Of a DNA stretch of 25,035 nt, positions 1 to 7,617 are shown piece after piece. Under the pieces are notes generated by a model. The model was given only the letters and a program-made list of their open reading frames with translations, was not told where the DNA came from and ran no database searches. Both the position numbers and the translations under genes were made by a program. Source of the stretch: DAOTEJ01 sp035454085 (GTDB lineage: Bacteria; Pseudomonadota; Gammaproteobacteria; Burkholderiales; Burkholderiaceae_F). Position 1 is the first letter of the stretch. Each line of letters begins with the position of its first letter. The stretch lies in contig DAOTEJ010000034.1 of the NCBI GenBank assembly GCA_035454085.1, positions 1 through 25,035 of the forward strand, read 5' to 3'.

Positions 1-24
1 GCCAAGGGCCACGCGGCTGAAGAG

Positions 25-336
25 ATGGCCGACATGCACACGCTCGAGGCGCTGCGCCGCAACGGTGCCAACCTGTCCAAGCCGCACAAGGTGCAGTACT
101 TCACCAACTTCCCCAGCGATGCGCAGATGAGCGCGGCGCGCAAAGAGTTGCTGGCCGCGGGATTCACGGTGGTGCGCGCCGCGCAGGCCGGCAAGGATCA
201 GCCCTGGGTGCTGATCCTCACGCGCACCATGCCGCTGTCCACCGAAAACGTGCGTGCCTCGCGCCAGACCGTGAGCAGCGCCGTCACCAAGCACGGCGGC
301 CGCTACGACGGCTGGGAAGCCGCCGCCGTGCCCTAG
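25..336 (+). CDS. RraB-like domain protein (possible RNase E regulator), 5' end uncertain
   Basis: A 103-residue protein. The N-terminus (MADMHTLEALRRNGANLSKP) and the C-terminal HGGRYDGWEA motif resemble RraB-like proteins; E. coli RraB, which binds RNase E and lowers its activity, has a comparable YDGW motif. E. coli RraB is longer (about 138 aa) and has an acidic tail that is absent here. The frame stays open to the window edge (8 upstream codons without a stop), so the true start may lie outside. Within the window, ATG 25 has a purine run (GAAGAG, 19-24) directly against it, which is too close to act as a ribosome site. ATG 34 would sit 9 bases from it and is an alternative start. No membrane segment or signal is seen. 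Family assignment rests on motif recall, so binding to RNase E is an inference. Confidence 0.6.
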   Translation: MADMHTLEALRRNGANLSKPHKVQYFTNFPSDAQMSAARKELLAAGFTVVRAAQAGKDQPWVLILTRTMPLSTENVRASRQTVSSAVTKHGGRYDGWEAAAVP

Positions 337-600
337 GCACGCGCCGCGCCGGCCGCGACACAGGAGGCACGCCACTCCTGCCTCGCGCAGAACGCAAGCC
401 CGCGCCGCCAGCCCGGACGACTCACCGCAACGTCACCGAGCGTCACACCGCGCTGGCGGATCCGCACGCGTGACGCATCCGCGCGGATGAGGGCATCCCT
501 TGTCCTGGCGATCCGATACCTCTGGCAACACTTCCTCACGGCGAGAATCCAGTCCGTCAGCAAGACTCGGGCGCTCGACGTTCGCATCAGGAGGAAAACC

Positions 601-2361
601 ATGACCACTTGGGCCATACGGGCCGGCCTGCGATTCGCTTCGCTCACCGCGGCGGCACTGCTCGCGGCGTGCGGCGGAGGCGATTCCGGATCCGGTACGA
701 GCACCGCCTCGAATGTCCCCGGGCTGCCCGGCGTACCGGGCGCGCCGCCCACCGACCGGCCGCCCACCCAGGCCGACGCGGCGCGCTTCCTGCAACAGGC
801 CACCTTCGGCGCCACCCAGGCTGACATCGACCGCCTGATGAGCATCGGCTACACGGCGTGGCTCAATGAGCAGTTCGCCGCGCCGCAGATCCAGCATCGC
901 CAGACCTATGACACGGTGGCCGCCACGCTGGTGGCCGCCGGCCAGACCGCGGGCGAGAACCAGTTCTACGAGTCCTGGTGGAAGCAGGCGGCCACGGGCC
1001 AGGACCAGTTGCGTCAGCGGGTGACTTTCGCCCTGTCGCAGATCTTCGTGGTGTCGCTCAACGACAGCACGGTGGCCAACACCCCGCGCGGCGTGGCCTC
1101 GTACTACGACACGCTCGGCCGCAACGCCTTCGGCAACTACCGCCAGCTGATCGAGGACGTGTCGCTGCACCCGATGATGGGCCTGTACCTGTCCTGGCTG
1201 CGCAACGAGAAGGAGTCCGGCACGCGCGTGCCCGACCAGAACTACGCGCGCGAGGTGATGCAGCTCTTCTCGATCGGCCTGTACCGGCTCAATCCCGACG
1301 GCAGCGTGGTGATCGCCAACGGCGCGCCGGTCGAGACCTACGACAACGTCGACATCGAAGGCCTGTCGCGCGTGTTCACGGGCTACTCCTGGTACGCCGG
1401 CCCGAACGCGGCCGACCGCACCGACACCCGCTTCTACGGTGGCGCGGCGGTGGCGGACCGCGAGATCCAGCCGATGCAGTCCTACGCGAAGTTCCACTCC
1501 ATCTCGGCCAAGACCTTCCTGGGCACGACGATTCCCGCGAGCACCGCCGCCAATCCCGAGGGCGAGCTCAAGACCGCGCTCGACACGATCGCCGCGCATC
1601 CCAATGTCGGGCCCTTCCTGTCCCGCCAGCTGATCCAGCGCATGGTGACGAGCAACCCCAGCCCCGCCTACGTGGGCCGCGTGGCCGCCGTGTGGGCCAA
1701 CAACGGCGCCGGCGCGCGGGGCGACCTCAAGGCGGTGATCCGCGCCATCCTGCTCGACACCGAGGCGCGTACCGCGAGCACCGATCCCTCGTATGGCCGC
1801 ATCCGCGAACCGCTGCAGCGCGTCGTCAACTGGGCGCGCGTGGCGGAGGCCTCTTCCGACAGCGGCCGCTGGCTGATGGGCCGCACCGACGACCCGGGCA
1901 GCTCGCTGGGCCAGACGGCGATGCGCTCGCCCTCGGTGTTCAACTTCTACCGTCCGGGGTACTCGCCGCCCAACACGGCGATCTCGGCCGCGGGACTCGT
2001 GGCGCCCGAGATGCAGATCACCAACGAGAGTTCCGTGGTCGGCTACCTCAACTCGATGCGCTCCTGGGTGCAATCGGGCATGGGCAGCACGCCCACCGGC
2101 GCCACGCGCCGCGACATTCAGCCCAACTACACCTCGCTGCTGACGCTGGCCGACAACGCCGACAGCCTGGTCGACCGGCTCAACCTGCTGCTCACGGGCA
2201 ACACCCTGCCTTCCGCCGTGCGCCAGCAGATCCGCGACGCGGTCAACTCGGTCAGCATCCCGGCCGCCGGCGGCACGGCAGCCAGCGACGCGCGGCTCAA
2301 CCGCGTGCGCCTGGCGGTGTTCCTGATCATGGCCTCGCCGGCCTACCTAACGCAGAAGTGA
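601..2361 (+). CDS. DUF1800 domain-containing lipoprotein
   Basis: A 586-residue protein. ATG 601 is chosen because AGGAGG lies just upstream and because the product then begins with a lipoprotein signal with lipobox L-A-A-C at residues 21-24, followed by Gly/Ser-rich sequence. The open frame extends further upstream but has no ribosome site there. The DUF1800 hallmark RFLQQATFGAT follows the linker, and the NYAREVMQLFSIGLY and FNFYRPGY blocks typical of the family are present. The biochemical function of the family is not established. The next gene, a DUF1501 protein, starts 11 bases downstream. DUF1800/DUF1501 pairs recur in Proteobacteria and Planctomycetes, so the two probably act together at the cell envelope. 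Length is in the normal range, and no frameshift is visible. Confidence 0.92.
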   Translation: MTTWAIRAGLRFASLTAAALLAACGGGDSGSGTSTASNVPGLPGVPGAPPTDRPPTQADAARFLQQATFGATQADIDRLMSIGYTAWLNEQFAAPQIQHRQTYDTVAATLVAAGQTAGENQFYESWWKQAATGQDQLRQRVTFALSQIFVVSLNDSTVANTPRGVASYYDTLGRNAFGNYRQLIEDVSLHPMMGLYLSWLRNEKESGTRVPDQNYAREVMQLFSIGLYRLNPDGSVVIANGAPVETYDNVDIEGLSRVFTGYSWYAGPNAADRTDTRFYGGAAVADREIQPMQSYAKFHSISAKTFLGTTIPASTAANPEGELKTALDTIAAHPNVGPFLSRQLIQRMVTSNPSPAYVGRVAAVWANNGAGARGDLKAVIRAILLDTEARTASTDPSYGRIREPLQRVVNWARVAEASSDSGRWLMGRTDDPGSSLGQTAMRSPSVFNFYRPGYSPPNTAISAAGLVAPEMQITNESSVVGYLNSMRSWVQSGMGSTPTGATRRDIQPNYTSLLTLADNADSLVDRLNLLLTGNTLPSAVRQQIRDAVNSVSIPAAGGTAASDARLNRVRLAVFLIMASPAYLTQK

Positions 2362-2372
2362 GAGGGAGCGAC

Positions 2373-3851
2373 ATGACCTCCAAGTTCACCCGCCGCGAGT
2401 TCCTGCGCCGCTCTTCGGCCCTGTCCATCCTCGGCACCGGCACGCCCTTCGCCCTCAACCTGGCCGCGCTCAGTTCCGCGGCAGCCGCGCCTGCGAGCGA
2501 CTACCGGGCCCTCGTGTGCCTGTTCCTGGCCGGCGGCAGCGACACCCACAACGTCGTGCTGGCCACCGACACGACCTCCTGGAACGCCTACCAGACGGCG
2601 CGCAACACCGGCGTCGATCCGATCGCCCTGCTCGCCGCCGGCACGCCGGCCAACGCGGGAGCGGCGATCAACACGCCTGCGCGCCTGGGCGGAGTGCTGC
2701 CGATCACGCCGCTCACCGCGCAAAGCGGCCGCAGCTTCGCCCTGCACCCGGCCATGCCCTGGCTCACGTCGCAGTTCGCCGCCGGCCGCGCCGCCGTCGT
2801 GTCGAACGTCGGGCCGCTGATCGTGCCCACCACCAAGGCGCAGTACCGCGCGCGCAGCGTGCCGCTGCCGCCCAAGCTCTTCTCGCACAACGACCAGCAG
2901 TCGCTGTGGCAGTCGTACTCGCCCGAGGGTGCGCGCGTGGGCTGGGGCGGGCGGCTGGGCGACCTGCTCGTCGCGGCGGGAAACAACTCCGCCAACCCGC
3001 TGTTCACGGCGATCTCGACTTCGGGCTCGGCGGTGTGGCTCTCGGGCCAGACCGTACTGCAGTACCAGGTGGGCTCGAGCGGCCCCACCGCCATCGGCGG
3101 AATGACGGGCACGCTGTTCGGTTCGGGCACGGCCTCGGGCACCTTCCGCTCGCTGATCACCGGCACCTCGGGCCAGCTCTTCGAGTCGGAGCACGCCAAG
3201 GTGGTGAGCCGCTCGATCGACGCACAGTCGCGGCTTGCCACCACCATGCTGCCGGCCGGCACGGGCGGCGTTCCCAACCCGGCGCAGTACACCAACCCCG
3301 CCACCGGCACGCTCGCCACCAACGGGCTGGCGAGCCAGTTGCAGACCGTCGCGCGCATGATCGGCGCCCAGGCCACGCTCGGCGTGCAGCGCCAGGTGTT
3401 CTTCGTGCAGATCGGCGGCTTCGACACGCACGACTTCCAGAATCGCGAGCAGCCCCGGCTGCTGGCCCAGATCGACGCCGCCCTGCAGTACTTCTACGGC
3501 GTGCTCGCCAGCCTGGGCGGCCGCGACTACTCGGGCTCGGTGACCACCTTCACCGCCTCGGACTTCGGGCGCACCTTCACCACCAACGGCGACGGCACCG
3601 ACCACGGCTGGGGCTCGCACCAGTTCGTGGTGGGCGGCGGCGTCAAGGGCGGCGATCTCTACGGACGCTTCCCCATCACCGGCCTCAACCACGACGACGA
3701 GGTCGGCTCGGGCAGCCTGCTGCCCGTGCTCTCGGTGGACCAGTACGGCGCCACGCTCGGCAAGTGGTTCGGCGCCTCCGACACCGATCTGCTCACCGTC
3801 TTTCCCAGCCTCGGCAACTTCACCCAGCGCAACGTGGGCTTCATGGTCTGA
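2373..3851 (+). CDS. DUF1501 domain-containing protein, Tat-exported
   Basis: A 492-residue protein. ATG 2373 follows AGAGGGAG and gives a twin-arginine signal (RREFLRR, residues 7-13, then a hydrophobic stretch ending in SSAAAA). This indicates folded export by the Tat pathway. The mature part starts with YRALVCLFLAGGSDTHNVVL, and the C-terminal half has SDFGRTFTTNGDGTDHGWGS and GGDLYGRFP. These are the conserved blocks of DUF1501, which is related to alkaline phosphatase/sulfatase-fold proteins; the histidine and aspartates there could bind metal. It follows the DUF1800 gene by 11 bases and is followed by an intrinsic terminator, so the two form a bicistronic unit. The substrate is unknown. 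The frame is open far upstream inside DUF1800, but the Tat signal fixes the start. Confidence 0.92.
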   Translation: MTSKFTRREFLRRSSALSILGTGTPFALNLAALSSAAAAPASDYRALVCLFLAGGSDTHNVVLATDTTSWNAYQTARNTGVDPIALLAAGTPANAGAAINTPARLGGVLPITPLTAQSGRSFALHPAMPWLTSQFAAGRAAVVSNVGPLIVPTTKAQYRARSVPLPPKLFSHNDQQSLWQSYSPEGARVGWGGRLGDLLVAAGNNSANPLFTAISTSGSAVWLSGQTVLQYQVGSSGPTAIGGMTGTLFGSGTASGTFRSLITGTSGQLFESEHAKVVSRSIDAQSRLATTMLPAGTGGVPNPAQYTNPATGTLATNGLASQLQTVARMIGAQATLGVQRQVFFVQIGGFDTHDFQNREQPRLLAQIDAALQYFYGVLASLGGRDYSGSVTTFTASDFGRTFTTNGDGTDHGWGSHQFVVGGGVKGGDLYGRFPITGLNHDDEVGSGSLLPVLSVDQYGATLGKWFGASDTDLLTVFPSLGNFTQRNVGFMV

Positions 3852-3872
3852 ACGGTTCGACCTCCCCTCTCA

Positions 3873-3901
3873 GGCCCGCCCTCGCGCGGGCCGCTTTTTT
3901 T
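3873..3901 (+). terminator. Rho-independent terminator after the DUF1501 gene
   Basis: A perfect 7-bp GC stem (GGCCCGC 3873-3879 with GCGGGCC 3886-3892) with a 6-base loop is followed by GC and seven T residues (3895-3901). It begins 21 bases after the DUF1501 stop codon and separates the DUF1800/DUF1501 unit from the next transcription unit. Confidence 0.85.
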
Positions 3902-3923
3902 CGGGCGCTGCGACGCCGCTGGC

Positions 3924-3929
3924 TAGAAT
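3924..3929 (+). promoter_or_regulatory. Candidate -10 element upstream of the dehydrogenase gene
   Basis: TAGAAT lies 30 bases before ATG 3960 in an otherwise very GC-rich stretch and just after the terminator, where a new promoter is expected. No convincing -35 box is placed at 16-18 bases, so the call rests on the -10 hexamer and its location. Confidence 0.4.
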
Positions 3930-3959
3930 CGGCCCGCCCCCATCGCGCGAGACCTGCCC

Positions 3960-4859
3960 ATGAACACCAAGACCTACGAAGCCGTGACCCCGCACCGCGT
4001 CGCCTTTCTCGGGCTGGGGGTGATGGGCTATCCCATGGCCGGCCACCTCGCGCGCGCCGGCCACCACGTGTGCGTCTACAACCGCACGGCGGCCAAGGCC
4101 GATCGCTGGGTCGAGGAGTTCGGCGGGCGCAGCGCGCCCACGCCGCGCGAGGCCGCGGCCGGCGCGGCCATCGTGTTCGCCTGCGTGGGCAACGACGACG
4201 ACCTGCGCGGCGTGGTGCTGGGGCCCGACGGCGCCTACGCCGGCATGGCGCCGGGCGCGGTCTTCTGGGACGACACCACCGCCTCGGCGCGCGTGGCGCG
4301 CGAGCTGGCGGCCGAGGCGGCGGGCCGCGGCCTGAGCTTCATCGACGCGCCGGTCTCGGGCGGTCAGGCAGGCGCGGTCAACGGCCTGCTCACCGTGATG
4401 TGCGGCGGCGAGGAGGCGGCCTTCGAGCGCGCGAAGCCCGTGGCCATGGCCTTCGCACGGGCGGTCACCCGCGTCGGCGAGTCGGGCGCGGGGCAACTGG
4501 CCAAGATGGTCAATCAGATCTGCATCGCCGGCCTGGTGCAGGGCCTGGCCGAGGGCATCGCCTTCGGGCAGGCGGCGGGGCTGGACATGAAGCTCGTGCT
4601 CGAGGTGATCGGCAAGGGCGCCGCGCAGAGCTGGCAGATGGACAACCGCGGCAAGACCATGGTCGAGGACAAGTTCGACTTCGGCTTCGCGGTGGACTGG
4701 ATGCGCAAGGACCTGGGTCTGGTGCTCGACGAGGCGCGCCACAACGGCGCGCGCGTGCCGGTGACCGCGCTGGTGGACCAGTTCTACGCCGACGTGCAGT
4801 CCATGGGCGGTCAGCGCTGGGACACCTCGAGCCTGATCCGCCGCCTGCGCGGCACCTGA
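3960..4859 (+). CDS. NAD(P)-dependent 3-hydroxyisobutyrate dehydrogenase family oxidoreductase
   Basis: A 299-residue cytosolic beta-hydroxyacid dehydrogenase of the 3-hydroxyisobutyrate / tartronate semialdehyde reductase family. The Rossmann motif GLGVMG is at residues 18-23, the substrate loop DAPVSGGQAG starts at D129, and the catalytic lysine block GQLAKMVNQ places Lys at 182. All the expected family motifs are intact and the length is typical. The substrate cannot be told from sequence; candidates are 3-hydroxyisobutyrate, glyoxylate/tartronate semialdehyde or succinic semialdehyde. No strong Shine-Dalgarno precedes ATG 3960. A TAGAAT box 30 bases upstream may be the promoter. The stop codon is directly followed by the GTG start of a sigma factor gene, so the two are probably cotranscribed, although a functional link is not obvious. 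Confidence 0.9.
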   Translation: MNTKTYEAVTPHRVAFLGLGVMGYPMAGHLARAGHHVCVYNRTAAKADRWVEEFGGRSAPTPREAAAGAAIVFACVGNDDDLRGVVLGPDGAYAGMAPGAVFWDDTTASARVARELAAEAAGRGLSFIDAPVSGGQAGAVNGLLTVMCGGEEAAFERAKPVAMAFARAVTRVGESGAGQLAKMVNQICIAGLVQGLAEGIAFGQAAGLDMKLVLEVIGKGAAQSWQMDNRGKTMVEDKFDFGFAVDWMRKDLGLVLDEARHNGARVPVTALVDQFYADVQSMGGQRWDTSSLIRRLRGT

Positions 4860-5408
4860 GTGGATCCCGACGCGCTCGCCGCGCTGCGCCCGCGCCTGCT
4901 GCGTCTGGCGCGCCTGCAACTGCGCGACTCGGCAAGCGCCGAGGATGCGGTGTCCGAGACGCTGCTCGCCGCCCTCGAACAACCGCAATCCTTCCGGGGC
5001 CAATCCACTGCGGCGACCTGGGTGGTGGGCATACTCAAGCACAAGATCGTCGACGCGCTGCGCCGGCAGTCCCGCCACACCAGCCTCGACAGCGGCGACC
5101 CCGAGGGCCCGGCGCTGATCGACGAGCTGTTCCTCGCCGACGGTCACCGCGCCGCGCCCGCCCAGGACTGGGGCAACCCAGAGCAGCTCCTGGGGCAGGC
5201 GCAATTCATCAAGATCCTGGAAGCCTGCCTGGAGCGGCTGCCGGCGGCCCAGGCCCGCGTCTTCCTGGCGCGGGAGTGGCTGGAGTTGAGCGTGGCCGAG
5301 GTGTGTAAGGAAAGCGGCCACTCCGCGACCAACGTGTCAGTGCTGTTGTTCCGCGCCCGCATGAGACTCAGAGAATGCCTGGAGACGAACTGGCTCGCCG
5401 CGACCTGA
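4860..5408 (+). CDS. ECF-type sigma-70 family RNA polymerase sigma factor
   Basis: A 182-residue sigma factor with the two-domain layout of extracytoplasmic-function types. Region 2 (about residues 8-75) contains SAEDAVSETLLAALE and the ATWVVGILKHKIVDALRR helix. Region 4 (about 118-178) contains LEACLERLPAAQARVFLARE, the SATNVSVLLFRAR recognition helix and a C-terminal LRECLETNW. The wording resembles the TIGR02943 group. Start is GTG 4860, immediately after the preceding TGA; an in-frame alternative start is not needed for complete region 2. The last 34 bases overlap the next gene, a small zinc-finger protein, in the usual sigma/anti-sigma arrangement. The pair sits directly before an ArsS-type radical SAM gene, so control of that locus is the likely role (inference). 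Confidence 0.88.
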   Translation: MDPDALAALRPRLLRLARLQLRDSASAEDAVSETLLAALEQPQSFRGQSTAATWVVGILKHKIVDALRRQSRHTSLDSGDPEGPALIDELFLADGHRAAPAQDWGNPEQLLGQAQFIKILEACLERLPAAQARVFLAREWLELSVAEVCKESGHSATNVSVLLFRARMRLRECLETNWLAAT

Positions 5409-5584
5409 AGCCCTGGCTCGACTGCCGGCACGCACACGCGCTGATGTCGCAGCGTCTGGATGCGCCGCTGGCCACCGTCTCAGACTGGCGCTTGCGCTGG
5501 CACCTGGGCCTGTGTGCCAGTTGCCGGCGCGTCGACGATCAGTTCACCCTGCTGGGGCAAGCCACGCGGCGCCTCGGCCTCTGA
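5375..5584 (+). CDS. Small zinc-finger (zf-HC2-like) anti-sigma factor
   Basis: A 69-residue protein whose ATG lies inside the sigma gene (34-base overlap), implying coupled translation. It carries a zinc-finger anti-sigma signature: C17-x3-H21, then H43-x3-C47-x2-C50 in HLGLCASC. It has no membrane segment, so it would be a soluble anti-sigma factor of the ZAS type. By analogy with that family, oxidation, metal loss or a bound ligand could release the sigma factor. The inducing signal cannot be seen, but thiol-reactive metal(loid)s would fit the neighbouring ArsS locus (inference). The gap to the next gene is 30 bases and holds that gene's ribosome site. Confidence 0.8.
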   Translation: MPGDELARRDLKPWLDCRHAHALMSQRLDAPLATVSDWRLRWHLGLCASCRRVDDQFTLLGQATRRLGL

Positions 5585-5614
5585 ACCCGCCCCGACCCAA
5601 CCACGGAGGCATCG

Positions 5615-6592
5615 ATGCACGCCACCCTGCCGCTGCTCAAGGCCACCGACTTCCCGCCGCTGCGCCGCCGCCGCGTCGAGACCCTGCAGGTCAACCTCGG
5701 CTACCTCTGCAATCAGAGCTGCCTGCACTGCCACGTCAACGCCGGCCCGAACCGCACCGAGCAGATGGACGAGGCCACCGTCGATGCCGTGCTCGACGCG
5801 CTGGTGGCCAAGGACATCCGCAGCCTCGACCTCACCGGCGGCGCGCCCGAACTCAACGTGCACTTCCGCCGCCTGGTGAGCGAGGCGCGCGCGCGCGGAG
5901 TGCACGTGATCGACCGCTGCAACCTCACCATCCTGTTCGAGCCGGGGCAGGAAGACCTCGCCGACTTCCTCGCGCAGCAGCAGGTCGAGATCGTCGCCTC
6001 GCTGCCCTGCTACCTCGAGGACAACGTCGATCGCCAGCGCGGCGCGGGCGTGTTCGACAAGAGCGTCACCGCGCTCTCCCTGCTCAACGCGCTGGGCTAC
6101 GGCCACCGCGCCGAGCTGCCCCTGTCGCTGGTCTACAACCCGCAGGGGCCCAGCCTGCCGCCACCCCAGGCCGCGCTCGAGGCCGACTACCGCCGCCGCC
6201 TGGCCGAGGATCACGGCATCGTGTTCACCCGACTGCTGGCCCTGGCCAACATGCCGATCGCGCGCTTCGGTTCGACGCTCGTGAGCAAGGGCCAGTTCCG
6301 CGACTACATGGCCCGACTGCGCGGCGCGCACCAGGCCGAGAACGTCGAGCACGTGATGTGCCGCAGCCTGGTGAGCGTGGACTGGCAGGGATTCCTCTAC
6401 GACTGTGACTTCAACCAGATGCTCGGCCTGCCGCTGCGCGAGGCCGACGCGCTGGGCCGCTTCACCCACGGCCGCCTGCACCTGCGCGACTGGTTGGGCG
6501 TGGACCTGGCCGACAACCCCATCGTCGTGGCCGATCACTGCTACGGCTGCACCGCGGGACAGGGATCGAGCTGCGGAGGCGCGCTTGGCTGA
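5615..6592 (+). CDS. arsS: ArsS-type radical SAM protein (arsenosugar biosynthesis family, cysteine form)
   Basis: A 325-residue radical SAM enzyme. The [4Fe-4S]/SAM motif CxxxCxxC is C32-NQS-C36-LH-C39, and LDLTGGAPE is the glycine-rich SAM-binding strand. The C-terminal part matches the DUF3641-type domain: MCRSLVSVDWQGFLYDCDFNQ, then a cysteine-rich tail with C309, C312 and C320 in CYGCTAGQGSSCGG. In the ArsS / rSAM-SeCys family this tail can carry selenocysteine; here it uses cysteine and the frame has no internal TGA. The known role of ArsS is to form the arsenic-carbon bond of arsenosugar precursors from dimethylarsenite and SAM. Ribosome site GGAGG (5605-5609) precedes ATG 5615. The end overlaps the start of the next gene by 8 bases. 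No ArsM methyltransferase is present in the window, so the arsenic role is inferred from family only. Confidence 0.9.
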   Translation: MHATLPLLKATDFPPLRRRRVETLQVNLGYLCNQSCLHCHVNAGPNRTEQMDEATVDAVLDALVAKDIRSLDLTGGAPELNVHFRRLVSEARARGVHVIDRCNLTILFEPGQEDLADFLAQQQVEIVASLPCYLEDNVDRQRGAGVFDKSVTALSLLNALGYGHRAELPLSLVYNPQGPSLPPPQAALEADYRRRLAEDHGIVFTRLLALANMPIARFGSTLVSKGQFRDYMARLRGAHQAENVEHVMCRSLVSVDWQGFLYDCDFNQMLGLPLREADALGRFTHGRLHLRDWLGVDLADNPIVVADHCYGCTAGQGSSCGGALG

Positions 6593-7595
6593 GCCCGGCG
6601 GGCTGGTGCCGGGGCGCAGCTGCCCGCCCAGCTACGGCTACTCGCCGCGCGCGCTCGCCACCGCGTCCCCGCTGGCCGCCGAGGCGGTGTACGTGATCGG
6701 CGGGCTCTACGGCAACGCGCTCGCGCTCGATGCCATCGAGGCACTGGCGGCGCGCGAGACCCAGCCGCCCATGCTGATCTTCAATGGCGACTTCCACTGG
6801 TTCGACGCCGCGCCGGAACTGTTCGCGAGCGTGCAGCAGCGTGTGCTGGCGCACACCGCCCTGCGCGGCAACGTCGAGACCGAGCTCGCCGCCGACGACG
6901 CCGCAGCCGGCTGTGGCTGCGCCTACCCCGAGGCCGTGCCCGACGAGGACGTGGCGCGCAGCAACGCCATCCTGGAGCGCCTGCGTGCGGTGGCGCGCAC
7001 CGTGCCCGGCGCCTGCGCGGCGCTCGCCGGGCTGCCCATGTTCGCGCGCGTCGAGCTCGGCGCGGCGCGGGTCGGCGTAGTGCACGGCGACGCGTGGTCG
7101 CTGGCCGGCTGGCGCTTCGCCCACGACGCCCTGCACGCCGACCTGCCCGAGCCGCAGGCCCGGCGCCGCGACGAGGCGCTCGCGGCGGCCTTCGAGCTCG
7201 CTGCCGTGGACGGCTACGCCTGCAGTCACACCTGCGCGCCGGCACTCAAGCTCACGCCCCACGGCTTCGTGATCAACAACGGCGCGGCCGGCATGGCCAA
7301 CTTCGCGGGCGGCACGCACGGCGTGATCACCCGCATCGCCCTGCGCGCTCTGCCGCGGTCGCTCGAACCTGCCCGGCTCTACGGCCTGCACGAGACCGTG
7401 CGTGGCCAGTCCCTGGTGGTGGACGCGCTGCGCGTGGACTTCGACGCACAGGCCTACCTGCGCGAGTTCGACGCGGTGTGGCCCGCCGGTTCGCCGGCGG
7501 CCGTCTCGTACCGGCAGCGCATCGCCCACGGGCCTTCGTATGCGCCGGACCAGGCCCTGGGTCGCGCGCCGGCCGCCGCGATTGCCTGCGCCTGA
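6585..7595 (+). CDS. Calcineurin-like metallophosphoesterase family protein with degenerate first motif
   Basis: A 336-residue protein. The start is taken as TTG 6585 because GGAGG (6575-6579) sits 5 bases upstream and the codon overlaps the 3' end of arsS; the frame is open further upstream but only inside arsS. Recognisable calcineurin-like blocks are NGDFHWFD (residues 67-74), GNVE (95-98), VHGD (H167-D169), CSHTC (213-217) and INNGAAGM. The first metal-binding motif, normally D-x-H before GN, reads GGLYGN (39-44), so the usual Asp and His are missing. A full binuclear metal site is therefore doubtful. The N-terminal CPPSYGYSP segment appears characteristic of the subfamily found beside ArsS genes. 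The substrate is unknown. A phosphorylated sugar or nucleoside intermediate would fit the pathway (inference). Confidence 0.8.
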   Translation: MAEPGGLVPGRSCPPSYGYSPRALATASPLAAEAVYVIGGLYGNALALDAIEALAARETQPPMLIFNGDFHWFDAAPELFASVQQRVLAHTALRGNVETELAADDAAAGCGCAYPEAVPDEDVARSNAILERLRAVARTVPGACAALAGLPMFARVELGAARVGVVHGDAWSLAGWRFAHDALHADLPEPQARRRDEALAAAFELAAVDGYACSHTCAPALKLTPHGFVINNGAAGMANFAGGTHGVITRIALRALPRSLEPARLYGLHETVRGQSLVVDALRVDFDAQAYLREFDAVWPAGSPAAVSYRQRIAHGPSYAPDQALGRAPAAAIACA

Positions 7596-7617
7596 GCGCC
7601 CGCCAGGAGGCCCGCCC

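Noticed and set aside
361..380. Hairpin CAGGAG/CTCCTG after the RraB-like gene
   Set aside because: Stem of 6 bp without a T tract; too weak to call a terminator. The rest of 337-600 shows only a repeated CGTCAC (431 and 441) and no gene.
433..2073. Long antisense open frame opposite the DUF1800 gene
   Set aside because: Very high GC with G/C third positions keeps other frames open. The translation is Arg/His/Gly/Val-rich without domains and lies opposite a gene with clear family motifs. The same holds for the long antisense frames at 2343-3692, 7327-9726, 15504-16790 and 22665-24971.
6590..6592. TGA after the ArsS Cys-rich tail as a possible selenocysteine codon
   Set aside because: Reading on in frame gives Arg/Ala-rich sequence without family similarity, the tail already ends in the usual SSCGGAL, and the next gene starts across the TGA in another frame.
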